Shown: one piece after another, positions 45,972-57,333 of the stretch | Position numbering within the stretch: position 1 is the stretch's first letter | How the letters are laid out: every line of letters starts with the position of its first letter | NCBI GenBank assembly: GCA_037974665.1 | Contig: CM075777.1 | Coordinates: forward strand, 13,415,001-13,479,000 | From: Ehretia macrophylla | Taxonomy: Eukaryota; Streptophyta; Magnoliopsida; Boraginales; Ehretiaceae | Direction of reading: 5' to 3' | Length of the DNA stretch: 64,000 nucleotides | Position numbers and translations under genes: made by a program | The notes under the pieces: model-generated | Database searches by the model: none | What the model was told of the DNA's origin: nothing | What the model saw: the letters and a program-made list of their open reading frames with translations, nothing else

Positions 45972-48650
45972 TGTAAGACCCTGATGCAACTACATATGCA
46001 TTACTATTCCACTATGTGTAAATTATGTGTAATTCCATGTTATATGTATGTATATATATATTAAATACCTGTAAACCCTAAATGGGTGCTAGATACAATA
46101 GTAATAGGATATGAAATAAGCTAAAAGAATACGAACTAAGTAGAAAAGATTTCGGGGTAATACTTGTGCCAGAGGCGAGTCAGAATAAATAGATAATTAT
46201 TAAGAAATGATCCATAAATGTTTAAAAAGATGATGAGTGATATAGAATGTGTCGAAAATGATGCTGGGACATTCAAGATGGATATCGAGTTCAATTAAAT
46301 AAGTCATACTCGGAAGTTATGAGTAAATTTTGATTCTACTTTAAAATTAAACCTGCACCAATTGGGAAGGATTTAGGTATCAAATTATATATGGTTGGAA
46401 AGCTCTACGAGTTTAGTTTCTAATGCTTCAAACCGTTCATGAATTCAAGTTTTCTAGAAGAAGTTATGACCATTTTCGTAAAGCGTTGTAGAGCTGATTT
46501 GTTACGCGGGTTTGACGAAGCTTGACCATTTGAATTAACCTTTTACCCAATTACCATAGATATTCTTCTACCTAACTTGTATAAAAAAAATGATGATTGG
46601 GGGACAAAAGGGAGGCCATAGCTGGCCATAGGAGGGAAAAAAAGAAAGAAAAAGAAGTATTGCTTTAGCCAAAAGTAGGAAGAAAACATGGAAGAATTTG
46701 GGGGAAAGTTGTCTTCTTGTCCCCAACTTGTCTACTATTGTTTAGCTTTAGATCAAATTCAGATTATTCTCCTTCTCCTCTCAATCTCTGCAACACACAT
46801 ACACACACACTAGAGTAGAAGCAAGAAGTTAGAAGAAGAAGAAGAAGATTGCTCGGTTTTGCTAGGAGAAGAAGGAAACACTTGACTTTGATTCAACTTG
46901 CTTGGTTCTTACCATTTCTCAACAATCTTTGACTTTAATCTTCATAAGGTAAGGGTTCTCTCAAAATGAAGTTTTGTGAGATATAAATGCATATTGATGG
47001 ATTTATGAGGTTTGTATGGAGTTATATTAGCAAACCAATGGTTGAAATGTTGTTGGAGCTTGCTATTGATGATTTAAATGAAATATGATGTTGCTGAAAT
47101 TTTTGATTGTTCTTGATGATGAAGCATGTATCTAGCTATGCAAATATGGTTGATTGTTGCTTATTTAGGTTGCTAGAGGTTGCTTGGTTGTATAGTAGTT
47201 GTTGTTGATGATTTAGAAGCTAGAACATGCAATGAAAATCTCGGAATAGTTACTGGACAGATTTGTCCAACCAGAAATTTTAGTCCCTTTTTATGGATGG
47301 ATGATTTTATAAAAATCTGGAAAATTCAGGAAATGTAGAAAACTCAAATAGGAACATTTCTTCTGTTGGTCATGTCATGAGTAAAAATCTTTTTCATGGT
47401 CGAAAACACACAAGACAGTAGGTTTTGGAAAATATGCTGCTACTGGACAGGCTACTGCCCGTTTAGTATTATGTATTTTAAAAATAGTAAACGATCTCGG
47501 AATTGAATGAAATTTTTACAGTATATATATTAGGAAGTTAGGAACAAACTTCATATTTTCCATATCATCAAATTGTATATCTAAAAGGCTCTTAATTTTC
47601 CATTTCTGAAATGACGCAAGAATAGCATTCAATCTGGACAGAAAAACATATTAGCACTAATTGAGTCATAAGTCGGTCAACTTAAGGTGAAATTGAGTTC
47701 TGCTTGATTTTATAATTATCTACACTCGAAGAGCTTTACTTCTATACATAATTCGAATAATTTGGAGTTCAGAAAGATAGGTTACGGATTGGCTAAAATT
47801 AGATTAATACAGTGAGATAAATATTGTTTTAAGCCTATAAGTTTAGCTCTAATGTAAATTGATATTGATTGAATGACTCAGTACTTGGATTATTAATGTG
47901 TAGTGTCATTATACGACCTCTATATGTGTTAGAACAATTATGGAGTCATTTAATTTGAATTATATTGCTTGATTTCTCGTTGAACTACTCGATATGCTAT
48001 AAAGGAACAACTATGTGCTAGTTGTGATCTCGATAACTACATGATTGCTATATTGCTTGTTTGCATAAACTTGCATTGAAATTGGTGTCCAAAAGGGGTT
48101 GCAACCACCTAGTCTTGGCATGATAGTGTGCATACTACATCGGACATCTTAGGGGTGTTGGTGATCTTATGTCTACCATGGTCCGTATTCCCCTCTCGCT
48201 CGGAAACTTTGATTTCCTTGGAGAATCGGGTCGTAGGATTCAAGTATTATCTGGAATACTCTATTTTTTGGGGGATAAGGAAGGAGATGTTGAACATCTC
48301 AGTTACTATTGCTTGAATCAAATTCACTTGGAAAGAGCAAGTTGTTCTTACTTCGTATGTGATACTTGTTATATGATTTATAAACCTCTTCTCGCTTGTG
48401 GGCATTGACTTCTTCAGAGATGTTGGAAATAATAAGTTATTTCCTACTTAATATGTTATATATGATTTCCTACTCTCGCTTGGTTCCTTGAGGCCCTCGG
48501 AGAGTAGAACTGCTTGCTTGAATATGTATACTTGAACTGTTTCTTGACTGCAGATGTTACTTGCATTACATCCACGGATTTACAAGGCGGTTTATGAAAA
48601 AGAAAAATGAATTCGAAAACCCTTCCCAGATTCCCCCCTCGCTGAGCTTA

Positions 48651-50893
48651 GTGTTGTAATTGAAGGATCTTGTATATTTAGAGCTATGAACATCATCAAG
48701 CTAAGAATCGAGCGGAAGCGAAACATGACATTCAAAAATTTCTGGAATTCAAAGCATGATGTTCATATGAAACTCTAATCTTGATATCATGTGATTAACA
48801 AATGCAAAACATATATATAGCAAATATATATATTGACAAGTGATAGAAGTAGGAGATACCTCTTGTAGACAACTCATAGGAGGCATGAATATGAAATTTC
48901 TTATCACTTGATGGAAGACACCATCCCTTGAAAACACAAGTGCTCTAGTCCTTCCACACGAGCAAAGAATGGCTTCTCCATCTTCGTGGTTGTTTTGTAC
49001 TAGATAATCATGGAAGATTTATGAGCTTGTTTGTGAAGAAGAGAGCAAAACCATTTCCTCCTTCTCCCTTTCCTTGGCTGCGTTTTTATGAAGAAAAAGA
49101 GAAGACAAGTGCATCTAGTTCATCTTCATTTTTCAGCCAAGGTTCTCTCAAGATGATGTAGAAGAAAATACTTTTTCTTCTCTTTCTTCTTGCTGAGTTT
49201 TTCTCTAATTTTTCAGCCATGGAGGCTTGAGGAGAGAGAGAGATGAAGACAACTCTATTATTGATTGAAGAAGAAGACAATTCTTTTCTTCATCTTTTTC
49301 TTTCTCCAACGTGTGGAGAGAAGAAAATGTGACAAGCTTTGTCATCTTTTTCCCTTGATTCCTCAATGTTGTCCCCTTAGGTGAAGAAAAGAGTAGACAA
49401 CTCTTTTCTCAATGTGTTGTTTTGTCTCTTTGTTAGAAAAGAAAAGATGACAACTTTGTCATCTTTTATGTCTTTTATTGTAGTATTTTTTCACTAATGT
49501 ATTTAAATATTCAACCTAATCACAATTAGTTGAAATTATGAAATTAACCTTTTCATATTTTTACATTAGCCCCAACACTTAATAATAATTGCATATTTAC
49601 CCCCAATAACTTTTAAAAGGTCAATTACACCAATGTTAACTCGTTAACAATTACACAATTGTTAGCTCCTTAACAATATAAGAGAAACAAAATATAATTG
49701 TTAACACTTTAACAATTCAAGAGAAACTAAACGCAATTATTAACACTTTAATAATTCAAGAGAAACTAAACGCAATTGTTAAAACTTTAACAGTTCAATA
49801 GGAAAAACATTCACTGTGCTCTATTGTGTGTGACTTTCTAAATTCACCGCTTTATAGCATTGAAGAAACGTTGAACACTTTCAATGTTAATCAAACTATT
49901 TGATTTGTTTAGAGAATATTTCCCGTCATTCTCAAAACACCTTCAGAGTTCTTGAGTGACGTTCTAGCTACCAACGTATCAAGACAATTTATAAAGCAAT
50001 GAAGTCTTATTCAAGTGAATCTATTTATGGTCGCCGATTATCGTACAATCCAATCATTCCATTAATTGTCCCGTCGAGCAAGAACCATGATCCGATTAAG
50101 TTCATAGACTCGAAACGATACATAGATCCAAATGGTGGAATAAGAGATGACACATGAAAAAACTCATTTCCATCATTCATGCATTAGCCAAGGACTTCCT
50201 TATTCAACAACCAAACTTGGATCGCATAGGACACCGCCTCACGCCGGAGGTTAATGGATCCTATCTTGACCACTACCTGTCAATCACTATACCAGACGAA
50301 TGAAACTGCGAGAGGACGTATCTTATCTCGTTTGTCGAGACAGGCATTATCCAAACGCTTGAATCAAACCCCAATACATATGACAACCGTAATGTCTCAA
50401 GTCTAAGGATTACATGTATAATCGCAACGAATAACAAATTATTAATCCAAAGTCATGTAATTTGTTATTCACGTCACATTCAATGATCTATTCAACTAAT
50501 AGTCATCCACATGTTTGTTAGTCGCATCGCTATGCTGTTATGGCACGTGGCTCACCATCCTTTATCATTAACATCTCTATGTTAATCAAAGGTAACAACA
50601 CACGTGATAGTCCGTAATTGATTATTAAAGTCCCGATCAAATAATCTAAGGACTATGAACACTTTAAGTATTTATCATATTAAGGAAATACGCCAACATA
50701 TTCTAAACGCTTTTAGAATACATTCCTCTAATGAAAAAACTAGGGACTCATTCATACACGTAAATAAGGAGAATATGAATGTCCTAATTATGTCAATATG
50801 TGAATGAACATATAAACACTAATACCATAAGTAAATGTCAAAATACCCCAATATATCTCATCCAAATATGTAGCATTATGGCATATCTCTAAC
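48651..50893 (-). repeat. Copia-type solo LTR, minus strand (about 2.24 kb)
   Basis: On the minus strand it starts TGTTAGAGATATGCC and ends near AAGATCCTTCAATTACA. It is inserted in the loop of stem-loop 2 of the element 3 LTR: GAGCTT is at 48644-48649 and AAGCTC at 50900-50905. A related copy lies at 61735-62854. The exact ends and target duplication are ambiguous by a few bases. It holds a 39-bp repeat array. Confidence 0.75.
49657..49800. repeat. 39-bp palindromic minisatellite, about 3.7 copies
   Basis: Units at 49657-49695, 49696-49734, 49735-49773 and a partial unit to 49800. Unit 2 has arms AATTGTTAA/TTAACAATT around CACT. Unit 3 has AATTATTAA/TTAATAATT, a change on both arms. Confidence 0.88.
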
Positions 50894-52803
50894 AGTTATA
50901 AGCTCACCCTCTTTGTTTCCCCTTTTTCAGGCAATGAAGAGGAGTTTGTAGAATATTATGAGGATATTCCTCATCATATTGGACCGGAAGTGCCCGATAT
51001 GTGAAATACACATGTCTTGGGTGTATTGTTGACTTATATGACTTGAACAATTAAATGTATATTTTTAAATTGAATTTGCAAATGATTATATCATGTTGGT
51101 GAATTAATGAACTATATTGGAATGCAAGCTTGAGTTATAATACGACGTTGTGGATTGTATGTTGGGAACTGTTACATTATTGTTGATTAGAAGTCTCAGC
51201 ATTGTAGTGAATAATTTGGAGATGTGGTCGTGGCTTTTCTGGTTGCAAGTTAAAACTGGATTATCCAAAATACAGCTGTTGTTGTGAGACCCTACTTTTC
51301 TATCTTATCTCGATTTGCGTGTTTTACCTCATTTTGCGTGAGTTGACCTGTTTATGTGCTATATGACTTAGAATGTGCTAAATATGAGATTAATACTCCT
51401 AATAAATGCTAAGTGTGCATTAATGAAATATTCATCAAAAACGAAATCAGAAATTTTATCGTCGGTTTTAGTGAATAGTATTTTTGAATACCTGTCCGCT
51501 AAATTTTTTACAAGGGTGTTTTAAACGTTTTAAAACCTAGTCCTCGGTATTAATAGACCCGTGTTTGATTAAAATGAATTTGGAATCGATTTTGAAATTT
51601 TAAAGGTTTTTACACTTTCTTTTGCAATAACTCGGGTGAAAATGTTTAAATGTAAAACTCTTTGTCACCTAAAATATAATGTCTAGGATTAATTTAGGTG
51701 TCAATTTAATAGTTGAGCAAGAAATAGTCAACAAATAAATTTAAAAGACTAAATAAAACTAACTTTGACTATTTTAATTGTTTGACCTTTTACTTATATT
51801 GCATCAACACACACTTCCAAAGCACAAAAACACCATCACACACACACACATGACCGAGAGCTTCAAGGGAGAAAAGAGAAGTTGATTTTCGAGGTTTTCA
51901 AAGCAAAATTTCATAGAAAAGGCTAGTTTTTGTCAGTAGTTTTTCGTACCGAGTTGGATTCCGCTTGTTGGGCACACATAGCACGCATATCTAGGCTTGT
52001 TTCGGATCAAAGGTGAGAGAAAAATTCTAGATCCCAAATGTCATTTTTATATTTTTGCGTATAATTGCATTTTGAACCGTTAGAAAGTTGAATTGATGTT
52101 ATATTATTGCTCAGTGCATGCTAAGGATCGTTTATATACGTTTATATAAGATTTGAACCGTTGTAGCAAGAATTTTTATATTCAGGTATTAAAAGTTGAG
52201 TTATTAGCTATTTGGTGATTATTTTGAGTTGTAGTGGTTGGAATCGATTGCCATCAATTTGTAAAAGTTTGTAAAATACGGGGTAGTGTAGTTGTAATGC
52301 CGAAATTTTGATTCAGATATTGGTGCGAAAATCCAAAAATTTCAGCCTAGGTGCATTGAGGTTTTAGGGCTGTTGGGCTTGATTTGGATGTATTTTGGTT
52401 GGTTTCCAAGAGGGCTAATATAGTTGATTGAGTGGGTGAATGATAGGAACTGGTTTGGATTAGTAAAATGTAAGTTATGATTATTTGAAGTTTAGGTTAT
52501 CATTCTTTAAAATGTTGTTATATGCCTTTAGATGATCGGGTGGTGTTTGAGTGATTGAATTGTGAGTTGTTGATGGTTAGATTAGGATTTGGTTGCGTGT
52601 CTAATACATGTTAGGTTGGATGGCCTACTTTGTCATCTAACTTAGTTGTTTATTGTTTAATTGATTATTTGATGTTATATTGATGAAGATGATTATTGAA
52701 TGATTATTGATGAACCGGGAGATAGTCAACGTGAAAGGTTGTCCTCATGTGATGTGAATGTTTATTTTATTACTGAGTCTTGGTATGTGTGTGCCACTTC
52801 TCA

Positions 52804-52820
52804 GGCAGCATCGGGCTGCC
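52804..52820 (+). promoter_or_regulatory. LTR stem-loop 1
   Basis: GGCAGC, loop ATCGG, GCTGCC: six perfect pairs. It covaries with GGTAGC/GCTACC at 13401-13417. Confidence 0.65.
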
Positions 52821-53109
52821 GGGTTGATAATGTCATGACTACCAGAGGCTACCCCCATCTCGCATGGGCGGAGATGCCATGAAGGGCAGGGCTAGTGAGA
52901 TACCTCGGGTGTGTTTGTCATGGGGGTGATAAGAAGTTGGTTGAGATTGTGATGGCGTTTGGAGCTATACCAACTAGAGTATCCTTTATTGATTGGTCAT
53001 TATAGTTATGTGTTTATATTGTTATTGATGTTTATTGTGTGTTTACTGCTCAAAGGATCATTTCTAAGGAGTATAATAAATACTGTTAGAGATCTATCGG
53101 ATCCTCACT

Positions 53110-53130
53110 GGGCTTGTTTTATATAAGCTC
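53110..53130 (+). promoter_or_regulatory. LTR stem-loop 2
   Basis: GGGCTT (53110-53115) with AAGCTC (53125-53130): six pairs including one G-U, loop of nine, 24 bases before the acceptor-like TAG. Confidence 0.55.
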
Positions 53131-53560
53131 ACTCTCAAATATTGCATGCATGTAGGTGTTACTGATTCTAACTACGGGTACGTGCCTCTTGAATAGGGAA
53201 ATGTGCCGTATGTGGATGAGTCTTATGTGCAGGACTCATTGCCATGCAATTATCTTAGTTGTTGTAAAACAATGTTTTGTATAACCTATTTTGATTTGTA
53301 TGTATCACCTATGTACTAAGTTGGAACGGAGGCGTATAACTATGAATGGGTTGTTGAAGGAATGATTATTGTATAATATGGTTATGTTGTATGTTGTTAA
53401 TTTAATTGAGGAGTTGATTGTTGAATGGTTTGTGGAGTTAGTTTTATGATATTCTTAAGAGGTTGGCTTAGAGCCTCGGTGTCTTAATTACTGTCGTTAT
53501 ACTGCCGAAATTTCGTTGCGTCCTGGCTAACTGTAGGTGGCGTCGAGTTGGGGCGTGACA

Positions 53561-53834
53561 TTAAGTAGGATCACAGCACATGTTAGCTGTTAGCTAGGTT
53601 ATTCTCGGAATGTGGGTAATGGTCTTAGCATGAAAGTATGTATGAAATGAAAGAAAAATGAACTATGTGTTAATATGATTAAATGATTAAGTGCTTATAT
53701 GATTATGTGATCAATTTGTTTATGTGATTGATACTTAAGTGATTTATGTGTTTATGTGAATTGTTGATTATTTGCTAATAATTGTCTATAGCCTATCTAT
53801 GTGCTATAACATGTGCTAACTCTTTGATTAGTAA
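53561..53834 (+). other. Leader of element 2
   Basis: TATGTG-rich AT sequence like the start of the window. Immediately after the LTR it reads TTAAGTAGGATCACAGC, with no TGGTATCAGAGC-type primer-binding site, so the site is mutated, deleted or of another type. Confidence 0.7.
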
Positions 53835-55080
53835 ATGACTGGTAGACCGAGAACGAGAGGTAGGCCTGAAGCAGTTGACGAGGTTCCGGGTAATGTGGCA
53901 CCGGGCCGAGAAAGGGGTGATGATCATTTTGAATCACCCATGGATAGGATTGCAGAGGCTATGGCTGGTTAGGCACAGTTGCTAGCAGGGCAGGCTGCCC
54001 AAGCTCAGACTTTGTAGGCATAGTTACTGAACGTATAGGGTGGATACCATGGGCGTGGTATACTAAAGGAGTTCTTAGGGTACTATTCACCGAGGTTTCA
54101 GGGGGAACCAGATGATCGGAAAGCCGGGGCATGAATTAGTAAAGTTGAGAAAATATTTGACCCTATGGATTATACTGATGAAAGAAAGGTCACCTTTGTC
54201 ATTTATTTGTTTGATGATGAGGCAGAGGAGTGGTGGCGCACGGTGAAATCTAGTTGGGAGACCCAGGGTATTCTGTATGTCTGGGATACCTTTCTGAGAG
54301 CTTTCAGGGCGAAGTATGTCCCGAGGATTGCACGGGAGAAGAGAGAGGCTGAGTTTCTGTCTCTAGTTTAGGGAGATGCTTTAGTGGCACAGTATGAGGC
54401 TACTTTTACTAGGTTGTCCCGGTATGCACCGGAGTTTGTGGCTGACGAGAAGCGTAAGACTTGTAGGTTCATGTTGGGGTTAAGGCCCGAGATTTAGGAT
54501 GCGATGGCCCTGAATCGGTATGATATACTTACTGAGGCCTTTGAGGCAGCTTCTAGGTTAGAGAAGAGAAAGAGGGAACAGATCAGACCCAGTCAGCCTA
54601 GCAAGAGGCCCTTTCAGCCGCATGGTCAGCAAGGAGTGTTTAGGCCTTTGGTACAGCAGGTTGTGTACAGGCCACCAGCATAGCAGGGTTCTTTCAGACC
54701 ACAAGGTCAGCAGAGTTATTATCGGTCACAGTTTCAGCAGGGGTCATATCAGGCTCAGTCCCAGTATAGGCCGGCCCAGTCTCAGGGTCAATATAGGCCT
54801 AGTGTTGTTAGACCTCAGCAGCAGGCTGGTACAGCTGCTTTCTCGGCTTCTGGTTCTTCTAGGGGAAGTGTCAGTGCTTCGTCATCGCAGTGTACATTTT
54901 GCAAGCGTCAGGGCCATGTGAAGGCCGACTGCAGGGCGAAGGAAGGGACTTGTTTGGGTTGCGGCAGCAATCAGCATAGGGTGAATGATTGCCCAAGATA
55001 TCTGAGGACTGAGGGTCAGGCAGCGACTCAGAGTTATCAGGGTAGACCTGCGAGCAGTGCACCTCAGCAGCAGCGGGTTC
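53835..55080 (+). pseudogene. gag: gag of element 2
   Basis: ATG at 53835 (MTGRPRTRGRPE). Retrotrans_gag domain at about 54080-54560 (GYYSPRFQGEPDD, EEWWRTVKSSWE, FLRAFRAKYVPRIAREKRE). Glutamine-rich linker, then two zinc knuckles at about 54890-55000 (CTFCKRQGHVKADC, CLGCGSNQHRVNDC). One frame throughout, broken by stops at 53970, 54015, 54021, 54036, 54132, 54369, 54495 and 54681. Seven of these eight are TAG, and element 1 has CAG at several of the same codons. Confidence 0.9.
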
Positions 55081-55660
55081 AGGCTCAGGCCTACGCAGTT
55101 GACTTGGAGGAAATGCCCGAGGAGACTGCAGCTGTGAAAGGTAACTTCCTTATACTTGATCAACTTGTTAAAGTGTTGATTGATTCTGGTGCTATACATT
55201 CTTTCATTACTCCTGCTTGTGTGCAACGTGTTAATATGCAACCTGCAAGACTGCCTTATGTGGTTGAGATTAGTACCTCTTTGACTGATAAGTATGTGAC
55301 TGGCTTAGTATGTAAGGATTGTAAAATACATGTTAAGGGGTATAATTTTCCTTCGGACCTTATCTTATTTCCTATCCGGGGGTACGATGTTATCTTGGGT
55401 ATGGATTGGCTTTCTAAGTATGATGCCCAGTTAAACTGTAGAACGAAGGTAGTACGGTTTCGGTTGCCAGATCAGCCAGTGGTAGAGGTAGCAGGGAACC
55501 GGGGTGCTAAGACGAGTTTTGTTATCTCAGCAACTAAAGCCGTTAAGTTGGTGAGTAAGGGGTGTTCGGGTTATCTAGCTTATTTGATCAACAAGCCATC
55601 TGATAAGCTACAGCTGGAGGAAGTACCTATTATTCGGGAATATCCCAATGTATTTCCTGA
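55081..55660 (+). pseudogene. Aspartic protease region of element 2
   Basis: Open retropepsin-like domain with the catalytic Asp-Ser-Gly in VLIDSGAIHSFI near 55178-55190 and ILGMDWLSKYDAQLNC near 55395. No stop inside, the best-preserved part of the element. It would be released from the polyprotein, but upstream stops prevent normal expression. Confidence 0.88.
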
Positions 55661-57035
55661 GGAGTTGCCAGGGTTGCCGCCAGAGAGAGATGTAGAGTTT
55701 GTGATCAATCTTATTCCCGGTACTCAACCTATTTCTAAATCAGCGTACCGGATGGCACCAGCTGAGTTGAAGGAGCTGAAAACTCAGTTGCAGGAGTTAA
55801 TTGAGAAGGGTTTCATTCAGCAGAGTTCTTCACCGTAAGGAGCACCTGTTTTATTTGTGAAGAAGAAAGATGGTACCTTGAGATTATGCATTGACTATCG
55901 TGGTTTGAATCAAGTGACCATCAAGAACAAGTATCCTTTGCCATTGATTGATGAGTTGTTTGATCAACTTTAGGGAGCCAAAGTCTACTCTAAGTTTGAC
56001 TTGAGACAGGGGTATTATCAGCTTCGGATTCGCACGGAGGATGTTCCGAAGTCTGCCTTCAGGACTCGGTACGGGCATTATGAGTTTTTAGTTATGCCAT
56101 TTGGATTAACTATTGCACCGACAACATTTATGGATCGTATGCATTGGGTTTTTCAGCCATACTTGGACCAATTCGTGGTGATCTTTATTGATGATATCTT
56201 GGTTTATTCTATGTCTGAATCGGAGCACAAGCAACATCTACGGCTTGTCTTACAGAAGCTGCAGGAGCATCAGTTGTTTGTGAAGTTTAGCAAATGTGAA
56301 TTTTGGGTACAACGCATATCTTTTCTTGGCCATGTTATCACACAGAGCGGTATTTCTATAGATCCCACTAAGATTGAAGCGATGATGTCTTGGAAATGGC
56401 CAGAGAATGTTTCGGAGGTTCGTAGCTTTTTTGGCTTGGCAGGTTATTACCGTAAGTTTGTGAAAGACTTTTCTAAGATTGCCAGACCACTTTCTAAGTT
56501 AACTCAGAAACAAACTAGCTTTGTTTGGGATGAGAAATATGAGAGTGGGTTTCAAGAGTTAAAAAAGAGATTGACTACCGCTCCAGTACTTGTTCTACCA
56601 GAGGGAACTGATAATATGGTTATCTACAGTGATGCATCCAAGGAGGGCTTGGGATGTGTACTTATGCAGAATGGTCGAGTTATTGCCTATGCTTCTAGAA
56701 AGTTAAAACCATATAAGGTGAATTATCTGACTCATGATCTTGAGTTGGTGGTAGTTGTTTTTACACTGAAAAAGTGGCTTCATTATCTGTGGGGCAGTAA
56801 GTTTGAGATTTTCACTGATCATAAGAGTCTTAAGTATTTATTCTCACAGAAGGAGTTGAATATGCGTCAGCGGAGATGGATGGAACTTCTCAAAAATTAT
56901 AATTGTTCTATCAGTTATCTGCCTGGGAATGCAAATATTGTAGCAGATGCTCTTAGTCGTAAGGCGAATGTTTCTTGCTTGGCTGTCAAGAAGTGGGAGG
57001 TTCTTGAGGAATTCACCTATTGGAGACCGGAGTAA
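55661..57035 (+). pseudogene. Reverse transcriptase-RNase H of element 2
   Basis: GLPPERDVEFVINL and [12 protein letters not shown] are followed by a stop at 55836 (the TGG of SSPWG reads TAA). CIDYRGLNQ near 55890 is followed by a TAG at 55971. From 56001 the frame is open for 344 codons, with [12 protein letters not shown] before it, the catalytic FIDDILVYS near 56180, the Ty3 [16 protein letters not shown] block, and RNase H ([35 protein letters not shown]). The stop at 57033 interrupts the linker to integrase. Confidence 0.9.
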
Positions 57036-57333
57036 ACTCAGGTTGGGGTGATGTGTTCACTTCTCCGTATTCAACCTTTATTGTTGTCTCAGATCAGAGA
57101 AGCTCAACAACTTGATGTTAAACTTCAGAAGATCAATGATCAGATCACGAATGATCAGTCTGACTTCAAATTACATGAGGATGGTATTCTTCAGTTTCGA
57201 AACAGAGCTTGTGTTCCCGATGAACCGGGCTTGAGGCAAGGTATTCTGGAGGAGGCTCATAATTCTAAGTACACCATTCATCCTGGTAGAAACAAGATGT
57301 ATCAGGACTTGAAGTAACATTAATGGTGGAACA
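57036..57333 (+). pseudogene. Integrase N-terminus of element 2, cut by fusion
   Basis: Begins the HHCC zinc-binding region (EEAHNSKYTIHPGRNKMYQD), then TAA at 57315 and GGTGGAAC at the join. After about 57333 the sequence is element 3 gag, so the DDE core is missing. Confidence 0.85.

Larger units (their letters stand above)
45972..51282 (+). repeat. 5' LTR of element 3, interrupted by a copia-type LTR
   Basis: TGTAAGACCCTGATG and the next ~180 bases match the 3' LTR of element 3 at 61011 (shared CATATGCATTACTATTCCAC, CCTGTAAACCCTAAATGGGT). The part after the inserted LTR (50894-51282) contains the acceptor-like TTTTTCAG (50923-50930). It is cut at 51282 by element 2. Donor-like TAAG|GTAAGG lies at 46945-46953. 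Confidence 0.82.
51283..53560 (+). repeat. 5' LTR of element 2 (2278 bp)
   Basis: TGTGAGACCCTAC to GGGGCGTGACA. Landmarks: CAAAG|GTGAGAG at 52008-52018, stem-loop 1 at 52804-52820, stem-loop 2 at 53110-53130, acceptor-like TGTAG at 53151-53155, conserved U5 tail. The closest relative in the window is the LTR at 12086-14198. The open frame at 52700-52882 ends in TGA where the relative stays open. Confidence 0.92.
51283..57333 (+). mobile_element. Element 2: Tekay/Del-like element, truncated within integrase
   Basis: 5' LTR, leader, gag, protease, RT, RNase H and the start of integrase. The internal reading frame has no frameshift from 53835 to 57317, only 12 stop codons. At about 57333 it is joined to element 3. 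Integrase core, polypurine tract and 3' LTR are missing. It is inserted in the 5' LTR of element 3. Confidence 0.9.

Noticed and set aside
49657..49800. Regularly spaced repeats resembling a CRISPR array
   Set aside because: Units are contiguous without unique spacers, and the context is a plant LTR.
54882..55241. 119-codon minus-strand open frame
   Set aside because: Antisense shadow of the gag and protease of element 2; a similar shadow occurs in element 1 at 1140-1586.
55081..55660. Element 2 as an active autonomous retrotransposon
   Set aside because: The protease is open, but 12 stops, the missing integrase core and the missing 3' LTR rule this out.
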